A stretch of DNA of 64,000 bases from Castanea sativa (Eukaryota > Streptophyta > Magnoliopsida > Fagales > Fagaceae): contig NC_134017.1 in NCBI RefSeq assembly GCF_040712315.1, positions 12,926,001 to 12,990,000 on the forward strand. The letters run 5' to 3'. Under the pieces are notes generated by a model, which had not been told where the DNA came from, did not search any database, and saw only the letters and a program-made list of their open reading frames with translations. This document shows positions 24,041 through 34,370 of the stretch, piece after piece. Made by a program: the position numbers and the translations under genes. Position 1 is the first letter of the stretch. Each line of letters begins with the position of its first letter.

Positions 24041-25550
24041 TACTGTTACATTTCCATAAAGTCACTCATAAAATATATAGTAATAGTATTCACCGAACCA
24101 AATTATGCTATCGTTTCCTGGGTTGAAGCTTTTCTCTTGCAAGGAATTTACATTATATTGCAAGAAGTCAAATCTTATTATTTATCTTGATATAACATAC
24201 TTAACATATTTACTTTTGAATTGGTAAATTGCATAATTGTAATAATTTTTAACTTGGCTATTTCTCTAAGTAATCCACTAACCGAGGTCTAAAACCCAAC
24301 AATTGTTAAATTTACATAAATACTTTATCATTTTTTTTTCTCATATTCATTCTACAGTCAAACACAAATAGAAAGAAAATTCTATTTTCTTTCATCCCTC
24401 ATATCATATATTAAAGCTTAAAAAAAATAAAGGAAGTGATAATTATTTCCGCTCTCGTCCTAATGGCATAGCCATATAGTATTGACGAGTGGGTGCAACT
24501 TATATGCCCACTAAAATTTAAAAAAAAATTAAGCTTAAATAATATTAGAGCGTATGATATTTTGTTTGCAATTGTACGTAGCAACATATAAAATGTGAAG
24601 CTAACTTAACTTCAGAGCATTTAAAAAGAAACCAGAGATCTTTAACATCTTAGACACTTATGAACAGATAAGATAGAAAAAGATAAAGAATAGTATGTAT
24701 AAAAAAAAAAATGGTCCCAAAACTAAAGAAATAACCACTTTTGTTTCCTTCTTTTTGACGTGGTGTCTAAACAAAATTCCCTACAGCTTGTTACTCAGAT
24801 CAACACCCCCGCCCCTCTCTCTCCCCTAATGGTGGGATTTTTCTCATTCCCTCTGTAGGTTATAATCAATGGAAAAATTATATAAAACTTAAATTTTATA
24901 TTAGGTTGCATTTATGTTTTTTTTTTTTGAGGGGAAGGTTGCATTTATGTTGACTTGGTTAATTACTTATATTAAATATTACATTAATTCACAGTTTCTC
25001 GCAGATTTAAAATTTTTTTTTAATGCAAGTAATAATTTAATATAAAGAATTGAAATGGATCTTTTAGGGTTTCAATTATTTACTTTTAATATTGGATATT
25101 CTATAAGTTTAATTAAGTATTGACAAGTTTAGTTGAACACTTTACTAAATAGTACAAAATTCTTGTTAGTTTAACTGTCCCACCTTTAGATAAAAAAAAA
25201 TTATAAATTTATGTTTTAAAAATGTTTTGAAATTGGTTAAATTATTCTTTGTAATAGGATTGATAATGAAACGATCCTTTAGCATTTTAAGAATATGAAA
25301 ATTGGTCAAGACAAATTGTAAGAAGTTATTGATTCAAATTATAAGCTTTTTTACACAAAAAAATATATTAAATCATTGTATTTTAATTATTTTCTTTTAT
25401 TAAGCTTAAATTACCTTCAACAAAAGGTATTTCCTAAACCAACACAAGTGGTTACAAACCAAAACTATATAATAAAAATTTTAATTGAAGAAAAAAAGAA
25501 GGGACAGTAGTTTCAATAGATTTTTAGTGCCATCTCTAAGGGTCACTTTC
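24041..25550. other. CACTA interior, AT-rich, nothing recognised
   Basis: No exon, inverted repeat or tandem repeat was found apart from homopolymer runs. Confidence 0.5.
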
Positions 25551-25552
25551 TT

Positions 25553-25995
25553 ATTCTAGGTTGTGCCTTGTAAAATATGAAGTTATTTTTCTTTCTGTGT
25601 GCATATGAATTGTTGGAAGTTGACTAGTGCCTAGCTATTAATCAACAGGTCTATCAGTATCTCTACTTAGGCACTTTTTGATATTTGAAATAATGTGTGT
25701 TTTTCTTATCTCATGTAATGCTCATAAAGTTTCGTGCTCCTATATGCTTATATCAAGTAATCCTCACTAACATATTCTAGACTGCACCTTGTAAAATATC
25801 ATTTCATTTTAATTTTTGCATGCATGTGTGTGTATCAACTGTAAAAGTTGACTTGTGGTTGGCTATTAATCAACATGTCTATCAGTATCTCTTCCAAGGT
25901 GCTTTTTTTTTTTGTTTTTTTATTTTTTTATTTGAACTAGTGTATGTGCTCATCTCAAGTAATCCTCATAAAGTTTGATGCTCCTATGTCTTTAG
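25553..25995 (+). repeat. Tandem duplication of about 220 bp inside CACTA
   Basis: Two neighbouring copies share GCACCTTGTAAAATAT-like sequence, GCTATTAATCAACA, GTCTATCAGTATCTCT, AGTAATCCTCA and TAAAGTTT.GTGCTCCTAT in order (25,553-25,770 and 25,775-25,995). The copies have drifted and differ by a T-rich insertion in the second. Confidence 0.7.
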
Positions 25996-26442
25996 ATAGC
26001 TCCAATTTATTTGGCATCATGCCTAAAGCAGGGAATGGGTTTGCTAGAGATTTTATTGAGGAAGCAACTTGTTCAAAATAATCAAGTACTGCTTAAGGTA
26101 ATTGATTTACCTTTCAATGTAGGGTTTTTTTGGATTTTAGTGTCCTATAATTTGACAGAGATATTTGTGACTAATTCAAGTTGCATATAATTTTATGCAG
26201 ATTATAGAGATATGCCATCTGTATGAACTTGACAGTGTTAGTTCAAACATTATGAAGGTATATATTATTTGGTGTAGCATGCTTGTACATATACATGTGT
26301 GTGAGTGTGTTTTGGTGTTTGTTATTGAATTGAGAGGTTTATGGAAATGAAGTTGAAATTTTGAGCTCCTAAACTGTAATTACAGGTTTCGATTATGATA
26401 AATAGTGCTTTAAAGGAGAAAACACTAGGAAGGATCTCTTAG
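25996..26442 (+). pseudogene. Captured gene fragment with three exon-like pieces inside CACTA
   Basis: Three open pieces are bordered by splice-like sites. About 25,997-26,095 (after tttag, donor gtaatt) reads IAPIYLASCLKQGMGLLEI and ends VQNNQVLLK. 26,202-26,257 (after gcag, donor gtatat) reads IIEICHLYELDSVSSNIMK. 26,386-26,442 (after acag) reads VSIMINSALKEKTLGRIS and stops. The pieces join in frame as a leucine-rich helical peptide. The gene was not recognised. It may be a captured host fragment or a remnant of a CACTA accessory gene. Confidence 0.4.
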
Positions 26443-26839
26443 TTATATACATAAATTTGATTGCTAAGTGGTTTTATGTTACAAAATTGTAGCTTTGTGA
26501 ATGAAGTTGCAAAGTTGGTTATAAAAGTAATACTTATTTGTGCTTTGCAATTCACTGATTTGTAAAAATCTTACATAAATAGGCTCACATTAAGAGTCAA
26601 TTGTTGTAGTGGAGTCAACTGATTTTCCACCGAAGTTATTTTACTGTTTTTGGTGGGGACTACGAAATTTGAGGTATGCTTATATAGGATATTTTTCTTT
26701 TATGTTGAACTAATTGGCTACAATAGGGTCACTTAGTGTGTGTATTGCATTGAATTTCTAGTTTTACTGCTTTTTTTTTTAAGTATTGAAGGATATTTTT
26801 AAACACTTTGGAACTTTGATTGTGGTATTAGCTTGGAAC

Positions 26840-27180
26840 TTTGATGGAGGTTATAGACAACGTTATGTATTTGATAATATATTTCTATGTTAATATTATG
26901 TTAGTTTGGAGACATTTGTGGTGTTGTTAATTAATTACATTTGTGGTTAGTTTGGAGACATTTGCGGTTAGTTTGGAGACATTTGTGGTATTGTGTTAGT
27001 AAAACTAAAACTATTACAGGTTTTTTTGTAACAAACAATATATTTGATGTAAACAGTGGTTATAGACAATGTTATATATTTGAGAATATATTTCTATGCA
27101 AATATTACATTAGTTTGGAGACATTTGTGGTGTTGTTAATTAATTATATTTGTGGTATTGTGTTAGTAGAGCTAAAACTA
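26840..27180 (+). repeat. Repeats around GTTTGGAGACATTTGTGG inside CACTA
   Basis: GTTTGGAGACATTTG(T/C)GG occurs four times (near 26,904, 26,949, 26,971 and 27,113). The surrounding GGTTATAGACAA(C/T)GTTAT and ATATTTCTATG blocks are duplicated about 210 bp apart. Confidence 0.75.
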
Positions 27181-27315
27181 CTATAGGTTCTTTGTAACAG
27201 GTTTGAACAATATATTTGATGCAAAACAGGTTCTTTGAAACAGGTTGTCCCTTATATTTGAGGTAAACAACAGTAGTTTCAAAGCCCACTGGGAAAAAAA
27301 AAAAAAAAAAAAAAC

Positions 27316-27799
27316 CTATAGCGGCGGTCAAAAAGCGCCGCAATAGGTCCACATTTTATCTATTAAACGTGGACTTATAGCGGCGCTTATAGCCCGCCGC
27401 TATAGGTTCAAACCCCAGAGCGGCGGGCCGGTGCGCCGCCATAGGTCCACGTTTAATAGATAAAATGTGGACCTATAGCGGCGCTTTTTGACCGCCGCTA
27501 AAGGTGAACACAATAGCGGCGGGTCGTACCCGCCGCTAAAAGTAAGTTGACACGAATTTGAACGTCGTATGGCGGCGGTTTTATGCCCGCCGCAATAGAC
27601 CAAAACCGCCGCTAAAAGGCGTATCTACAGCGGCGGGTTTTTGTACCGCCGCAATAGAGATATTGCGTCGCGACAAGGCTGGCGGGTAGAACCGCCGCAA
27701 TAGCTCCCGCCGCAATAGGTGAAATGTACCTATAGCGGCGGTTTTTGGGGCTTTAGCGGCGGTTTTGGCCCGCCGCAATAGGCCAGTTTTTTTGTAGTG
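27316..27799. repeat. CACTA right subterminal and terminal repeats with a large hairpin
   Basis: Many copies of CCCGCCGCAATAG / TAGCGGCGG. Bases 27,317-27,395 are nearly the exact reverse complement of about 27,425-27,505: both contain CACATTTTATCTATTAAACG or its inverse, next to GCGCCGC motifs. This leaves a loop of only about 30 bases. The last 33 bases are the terminal inverted repeat. Confidence 0.85.
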
Positions 27800-27970
27800 C
27801 ATGCATAATAGTACGATAATAATTATAAGGGGCCCTTTGCTAGGGCAATATGGAACATCTACCGAATAAGTAAGGTGTTTTATCTCTTGGATTTATTATC
27901 TGATTTAATCACTAATTTCATTTGTTACTGTCACTGTGTCGCATTAATAAATTTTGTATTTATTTCTTAG

Positions 27971-28330
27971 AATGCTGCCACAGTTGATTTATTTGGTGGG
28001 AAATACTATGGAGAACAAGAAATGATTAAAATATGGAACTTAGTAAAAAAATTTTTTTTCAAGCAAGCAAAAAAATAAGAAGAAAAAGATATGGACTGCC
28101 ACAGGTCTTTATTAAAATTTAATAGAATTAAGATCCTACGGGCGAAGATTAAATAGGAATAAAATTGTTTCAACATTCTCATGTGGTTTTATTGTAAATT
28201 TAATTTTTTACACAATAATATTTTTCAATTTCAAAGTTACCGAAAAAATTAAATATTTTGATATACAAATCAATTCTTTGTTCTAGGTTGATCCACCCGA
28301 CTGTAAGTTTGCTAAATAATCCTTGCATAA
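27971..28330 (+). pseudogene. Neprosin-family relic (exon 4-like piece and decayed exon 5 border)
   Basis: After an acceptor ttcttag, 27,971-28,040 encodes NAATVDLFGGKYYGEQ and then MIKIWN. This matches the conserved neprosin segment that reads [14 protein letters not shown]...INVWKP in NEP1. Further on, GTTGATCCACCCGAC is followed by TGTAAGTTTGCTAA, the same border as exon 5 and its donor in NEP1, but the exon body is missing. The stretch to about 28,680 is paralogous to 56,150-56,640, so both relics descend from one more distant neprosin type. The CACTA element lies just upstream. Confidence 0.65.
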
Positions 28331-28692
28331 AATGTACTAACAATAACATCCCCTGAATTTTGAGGTTGCTGCACTAAGATCACCTGATATACCACAAAGC
28401 TTTGTTACTTTCCTTCTGTATGTATATATTTTTTGAGAACCCGAACTTCAATTGCAAACAATAAAATTAACTAATTAAGTTACAAAGCTTTGTTACTTTT
28501 TTTTTTTTTTTTAATTTTTTTATTATTATGCTGATTGCACGGGTAAATGACTTTGCTATTTGGTTTTGTAGACTTTCCTTAATGGCTTGGTCTCTCACTG
28601 ATTGGGTTAATGAACCTTCCTTATCTGCATGATCTTCAACAAGAAATGTATGAACTAGGCTATCTACACGATTGCACTCATACCATTATATC

Positions 28693-29504
28693 TGTAGGGG
28701 TAAAGGCCCAGAAAAGTGTGTTGGGCCATGGGCCATGGGCCTTATCTGAGGACACTTAGTGGTCCGATGACGTATAGTCAATAGAGAAGATGTAAGAGAT
28801 GGGACACTACGAACCACTTACAATTACGAAAGTTGTGGAAGATAGTCTGAGGAAGAATGCTTCCTTGGCTAATCAAAGCAGAGGTAGGGAGGATTGTTCT
28901 GCCCTCAAGGGCAACATTCTAAAAGGTTCTACTGATAAAGGTACTCATCATGGAAGCATAAAACGAAGCGAAGCTGTGAAATATTTAGAAGAAAGCTACT
29001 ACCACTGCATTGAATGCTATGTAGCTAATCCTTTGGCCACATTAATGTGAAGGTGATACCTGTACAGTGGTAAGCAACCTTACAACTACTTCTAAGGACT
29101 TCAAGAAGGTGCTGATGAGATAGGGATCAAAGCCAGTATCTTGGCTTACACATGGATGGTGGAAATAGAGGAAGTAGGGGTATATTATGAGGAAGGAAGC
29201 CCCTTACAAGGGAGGTAAGAGAAAAAGAGGGAAAAAAGATGGTAGTGATAAGAACAGAAGTTGTAACCCAATTGGAGGGAAGAACATATATATAGTTTAC
29301 TTTCCTCGGACTGTGTCGAGGATGAATTGCTTCATGCAAAACAGTTGTATTCTGGTTCCTCATTGCATCTGAGCTCACTAAAATCATTTTTTTGATCCAT
29401 CAAAGCCTAGTTTACCAACCCACTCTCTATAAATTTATTGTATTGGGTTCTTTGGGCCTCAATTTTTCTTATTTTAGGCTAAGGAACCAAACCCAGTCCT
29501 TACA
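28693..29504 (+). mobile_element. Probable solo LTR of about 812 bp
   Basis: The segment starts TGTAGGGGTAAAGGCCC and ends CCCAGTCCTTACA (TG...CA). The flanks are ATATC and GTATC, a possible 5-bp duplication with one mismatch. Promoter-like elements stand in the expected place: CCCAATTGG near 29,267 and ATATATATAG near 29,287. No internal retrotransposon region is present. The ORFs inside (28,799-29,050 and others) are not recognised genes. Confidence 0.5.
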
Positions 29505-30012
29505 GTATCTTTTTAATTATACTACCATAATCGCAGAAAATATGTGAGGCTACTAACCAATTATTCAATCAATAGACACATATGTGAGTGAAGTCCCATA
29601 TAAAAAGAAAAGTGAGGTGTTAATATAACATAATTGAGCCGAAATTCATAAGTTTAAGTTTTTGGGTTATGTTGTGTCTTTTTATATTATATAAACTACA
29701 ATATTGGGAGGCTTCGTAAGGTATCATATTCCCAATATAAGTGATATTAGAGTCAGATTGTGTGCAACAAAAATGACAAGGTGCTTACAGTTCCTTTTGC
29801 AGGTGGAGTAGGGATAAAGCAAAGCCAAAAAAGACTAATGATCCTGGAGAACGACCTAACAAAACTATGCAAAACTTTATATGAATTTATCCCTTTAATC
29901 TTCCAACTAAGTAAACATTTTAATTCTTCCTCAAAAAAAAAAAGTAAACATTTTAATTATTTATTTAATTTTTATAATTTATTGGTATTAACAAAAAATA
30001 ATTTTATTGGGA
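29505..30012. other. AT-rich intergenic stretch
   Basis: No gene or defined repeat is recognised. Confidence 0.5.
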
Positions 30013-30580
30013 GTTCATAAGGGAATGGAATGGAATGAAATAGAATGATCATAAGGGAATGGAAAGGAATAGAATGGAATGAAATGTATTTAAGTAAGGG
30101 AAAGGAATGGAAAAGAATAGAATGGAATGGAATGTAAGTAACATTGATTGGATGTTTTAAAATATATAAAGGAATGAAAATGAATGGAATGCAAGTAATC
30201 TTGTTTGGGAGCAACATGGAGGGAATGGAATGGAATCAATTTATGACAATATTACTATTAGATCCCTATTTTAAAATAAATGGTTGAATATATAGGGGTA
30301 TTTTGGGAGTTTTAATAAAAAATCATTAAATCTAATTTCATTCTCTCCCATTCCTCCCAATTTCGGGGGGAATGAAAATTTGAGGTTTTAAAAGAATAGG
30401 GAGGAATGGGTGTTCCCTCCTACGCATTTCATTCCCTCTCACTTAAACTCCAAAATAAGGGAATGGGTTTTCCATTCCCTCCATTAAAACTCCCAAACAA
30501 GGGAAGAGAAGGATATTCTAAAATTATTCTTTTTATTCATTTCCATTCCATTCCACTCCCTCCTCCCAAATGAGGCCTAA
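30013..30580. mobile_element. GGAATG-rich inverted-repeat element
   Basis: A purine-rich stretch of GGAATGGAAT variants (30,013-30,240) faces a pyrimidine-rich CATTCCATTCC stretch (30,330-30,560). The pair TTGTTTGGGAGCAACATGG (about 30,202) and its inverted counterpart near 30,565 may be the ends of one element. The first 180 bases look like a truncated extra copy. It has no coding capacity. Confidence 0.5.
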
Positions 30581-30587
30581 AATTTAA

Positions 30588-30767
30588 GAGAGGTGCTACG
30601 TCCACAACATTTTTACAACATTTACACAACAAATCATAGGTGGTTAGTTATTATTGGTTCAAATTTGAACTTAACACTAAGATTACTTTTTTGTCCCAAC
30701 AATAACAACCAGTAACAACCTGCCACTTAAGATTTGTTGTAAAAATGTTGTGGACATATCATTTCTC
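30588..30767. mobile_element. MULE-MITE, 180 bp, perfect 9-bp target duplication
   Basis: The ends are GAGAGGTGCTACGTCCACAA and the reverse complement of GAGAAATGATATGTCCACAA. The flanks are AAAATTTAA on both sides (30,579-30,587 and 30,768-30,776). A 9-bp duplication points to the Mutator superfamily. Confidence 0.85.
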
Positions 30768-30777
30768 AAAATTTAAA

Positions 30778-31010
30778 TAAAAAATTATGCAAACCACTAA
30801 GAATTATATGTGTATATTATATAAAAAAAAATATATCCTTTGTTGAAAAAAGACCAAAAGTATTGTGTAAATGCCAAGCTAATTAGAAAAAGGAGTAGAG
30901 TATTTGAGGGGAAAAATATTAGAAAATGGAGGCTGCAAGGCTTGAATGTCGAAGGAGGCTTATGATCATATATAAGGAAGGAATGTTCATAAAGATTTAT
31001 TCCAAAAAGA
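30778..31010. repeat. Partial extra copy of the neprosin upstream block
   Basis: It repeats the order of 31,130-31,370: CCACTAAGAATTATATGTGT, TGCCAAGCTAATTAGAAAA, AGTAGAGTATTTGAGGG, GCTTATGATCATATATAAGG and GAATGTTCATAAAGAT. It is also an empty site for the element at 4068-5526. Confidence 0.7.
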
Positions 31011-31161
31011 CCACATAAATGATGTTAGAGAACGACCCAAAAACCCATTCAAAACTTTATAAAGTAAAGTTTTTAATTATATATTAGTCTCAACAACAAT
31101 AATTTTATTTCCTTAAAATTTAAATAAAAAAAATTATGGATACCACTCAGAGTTATATATG

Positions 31162-31228
<67 letters not shown>

Positions 31229-31478
31229 CCTTTATTGAAAAGAATAATGTGTCAATGCCAAGCCAATTAGAAAATGGAGTAGAGTATTTGAGGGAAAACT
31301 TTTAGAAAATGGAGGCCACGAGGCTTGCATGTCAAAGAAGGCTTATGGTCATATATAAGAAAAGAATGTTCATAAAGATGCATTCTATATACATGGAATC
31401 CTCAACGAAATTTGACAGTAGTAGTATGAGTAAAAACTAGATATGAAAAATATATAGATGACCACAATGAACACATTA

Positions 31479-31534
<56 letters not shown>

Positions 31535-31780
31535 CTTGATGCTAATTTGTAAAATGAATTAAACTTATGTGAATATATAGTGCTATTTTAATTAATGTTA
31601 GAAAATCAATAAAATATATTTCATATAGCATATCCGTTATATTGTAACTTGAGTAAGTACAAAAAATATTGTTAGGTTTCTTATTTTCTTTTCATTTTCT
31701 CTGTGTTCAATCCTTATTTTTTATTATTTATTTTTTGTAACTTTTGAATCTTAAATAAACATTGATATAAGTTTTGGTGG
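31011..31780. repeat. Neprosin upstream block (paralogue of 3690-5960)
   Basis: Collinear with 3690-4067 plus 5527-5960 without the Mutator-like element. The junction CATATATAAGAAAAGAATG at about 31,351 is the undisturbed site. It contains long (TA)n runs at 31,167-31,226 and 31,493-31,531. Confidence 0.78.
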
Positions 31781-32344
31781 GGTTGGGGTCAGTTGGCCTC
31801 TCTCAACCCCTTGGATTTTCCTTTGTGTAAGAAAGAATTTTTTTCAAAAGTAATGTAGTTGCATTTTGCTCGGGACATCGTTAGTAATAGATAATTAAAT
31901 TTGCCTCTCTTATTAATAAATAATTTTTTGTGTTTTTTAGTGTTTGTTTTGAAGGAAAATATTGTGTAAAGATAGTTTTTTGTATTTTTCAGTGTTTGAT
32001 AACATCAAAAAAATTGAGCCCAAAAGAAAATTATCTTAATTAATAGAAAAATGCTCATTTTTAGAGTTTTTTTTCACAATTTTTTTTTAAAAAACCAACT
32101 CTATCTCACAGAAAAATAAATAAGAGATGTCAAGAGATTTTTTTTTTCAACTTATTTAATTAAGGTTGCTAGCAAATATAAGAAATTGAGATAGTTTTAT
32201 ATAAAATACTTTTTGAAAAATGACTCATTTCTAGAAAACATTATTGCCAAAACAAACCTAGTGTAAATCTAATCTGAAATTGAAAAGATGTTTTTCCTAA
32301 AAATTCTCTTCATCTCTTATTAATGACTAAATATAAACTAAAAT
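31781..32344. other. AT-rich stretch upstream of NEP1
   Basis: No gene seen. It lies between the duplicated block and a MITE in the NEP1 upstream region. Confidence 0.5.
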
Positions 32345-32527
32345 GAGAGATGCTACGTCCACAATATTTTTACAACAAATCACAAGTGGTTAGTTGTTAT
32401 TGGTTCAAATTTGAACATAATACTAAAATTATTTTTTTGCCTTAATAATAACGACAACTAGTAACAACCTGCCACTTAAAATTTATTGTAAAAATATTAT
32501 AAAAATATTTTTGACATATCATTTCTC
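32345..32527. mobile_element. MULE-MITE, second full copy with perfect 9-bp duplication
   Basis: Same family as 30,588-30,767. It starts GAGAGATGCTACGTCCACAA and ends ACATATCATTTCTC. AACTAAAAT flanks both sides (32,336-32,344 and 32,528-32,536). It sits about 350 bp upstream of the NEP1 start codon. Confidence 0.85.
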
Positions 32528-32688
32528 AACTAAAATTGAAAAGACATCATTCCGTAAACTTGTCTATTTGTTTTTGGCAACATCCTAACTAAGGAAATTA
32601 TGAGTTGGATTTTGTTATCAGAGTGGAAAAGGTAAGCTTTTCTCAAAAAAAGAAAAAAAAAAGTGGAAAAGGTAAGCTATTTACTCTC

Positions 32689-32691
<3 letters not shown>

Positions 32692-32754
<63 letters not shown>
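32692..32754. promoter_or_regulatory. (TA)n run in the probable TATA position of NEP1
   Basis: About 31 TA units end 120 bp upstream of the NEP1 start codon. In NEP2 and NEP4 the same position holds only a short TATATATATATAATTCC, which looks like an ordinary TATA box. The run therefore probably grew from the TATA element; this is inference. Confidence 0.5.
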
Positions 32755-32756
<2 letters not shown>

Positions 32757-32874
32757 TTCAATCTCTAACTTCCGTAATAGTTTGAATCTTACTATCTGTG
32801 AATCTGTAGACAGGAGGAAATTGTATCCCGAAGATTTATTCAACCATAGAGATTTTTTCAACCTTCATTTCTCT

Positions 32875-34311
32875 ATGGCCAACATTGCTAACAACAAACT
32901 AGAGTGTTTAATGCTTTTCTTGCTAACTTTTTCTTACGTGCTAAGTGACAGATTTGTTGATGGAAGAAGGATTGGAACTACCAAATTGGTTAAGCCCAAA
33001 GGAACAATCAAAACCATTGAGGTAATAATAGTTCTTGCTTTCCTTCCTTGACTTTTATCTTGATTTAAAATGTTTTTTTCATACTTATATATGTATTTTT
33101 TTTTTATTCTGAACATATCTAAGGTCTAGTGAAAACTTTTCAGGGGAAGGATGGTGACATAATTGACTGTGTCGATTTATATCAACAACCTGCTTTTGAT
33201 CATCCACTTCTAAAAAATCACACCATACAGGTAGTTAATTTAGTTATTGCTAACTGTATATACAGGTATTTATAATTGAAATTTCTATTTCATTCTTTTC
33301 ATATACCTCATAATTTTATAATTTTTCTTCTTCTTTGGTGGGCCATTTCAAGGGTGGCCTAATGGTATTTTATAAAAAAACTATTGAGGTCCACCTCAAG
33401 AATGTTAGGTACAGTAAGCCTGATGATCAATAAAGATTCGTTGATCTAAAAACCAGTAACCTTTAAGCCCTTTCATTGAAAAAAATAATAATAAAAATAA
33501 AAATAACTTTTTAAACCATAAGCCCTTTATTTTTTGTCAGGACCTATGTTACTATACCAAACCTCATTGAGTTTTTGGGAAAGTTGAGTCCAGAAACTGA
33601 TTTTCTCAACTAATCTAGTGAATTCGCCCTTCCTTTGACTAAAAAAAATTAAAGAAAAATATTTAGCTTTGTCAAAAATAAAAAAGAAATAGAAGATATT
33701 GCAAAGAGATTGTAGCGAGAGTGGAAGCATATAAAAGAAAGAAAACAAGGAGTTATATAGTACATGCATTTGTACAAGAAGTCAGTCTATATTCAAGGTT
33801 AAAAAAAAGGGTTAGTATTCCTTTATTTATTTATTAAGTTTATATAAGCTTTGAGAGGGAAATTATAAAAATAAATAAATGAATAAAAACAATAAAGAGT
33901 ACTAAACTCAACAATTCAATGCTAGCTCTAGGATTTAATTCTTACTTTGCCTTTTCAATGCCACAATTGGGAATTCAAACTAATAATTGATTTATTTTTG
34001 ACTAATCAGATGGAACCTAGTTCAATTCCAAGTGATCTAAAAGTGAATTTCTCACCAGTTAAGCTAATTCAAGGTTGGCATAAAAGTGGACAATGCCCCG
34101 AGGCAACAATCCCCATTGTACGATCACCAAAAAGTCAACACCTTCGTGCTTTGCGTCATTTCAAACGTAGTCGAACACAGCTTAAACAAAGCTTGGATAG
34201 CAATGATGGTGATATTCTGAGTAATCATGAGGTATTCATGTAGCATTGAAATACAAAATTCTTTTTAGTCTTGTATATATTTATTTCTTTTGTAAATTAA
34301 TTATTCTTCCT

Positions 34312-34370
<59 letters not shown>

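Larger units (their letters stand above)
17537..27799. mobile_element. CACTA (En/Spm-like) transposon, non-autonomous, 10.3 kb
   Basis: The ends are CACTACAAAAAAACTGG and its exact reverse complement; the first 33 bases of both ends match perfectly. The flanks carry a 3-bp duplication CAT (17,534-17,536 and 27,800-27,802), the CACTA standard. Both ends have GC-rich subterminal arrays built from TTGCGGCGGG / CCCGCCGCAATAG in an otherwise AT-rich element. The inside holds a ten-unit satellite, host gene fragments and local duplications, but no TNPA/TNPD-like transposase. The perfect ends suggest fairly recent mobility with transposase supplied in trans. It lies about 170 bp upstream of a neprosin exon relic. 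Confidence 0.93.

Noticed and set aside
32605..33051. 148-residue ORF containing NEP1 exon 1 with an upstream start
   Set aside because: The extra N-terminus is encoded by the TA repeat. Paralogues share only the ATG at 32,875, which gives a proper signal peptide.
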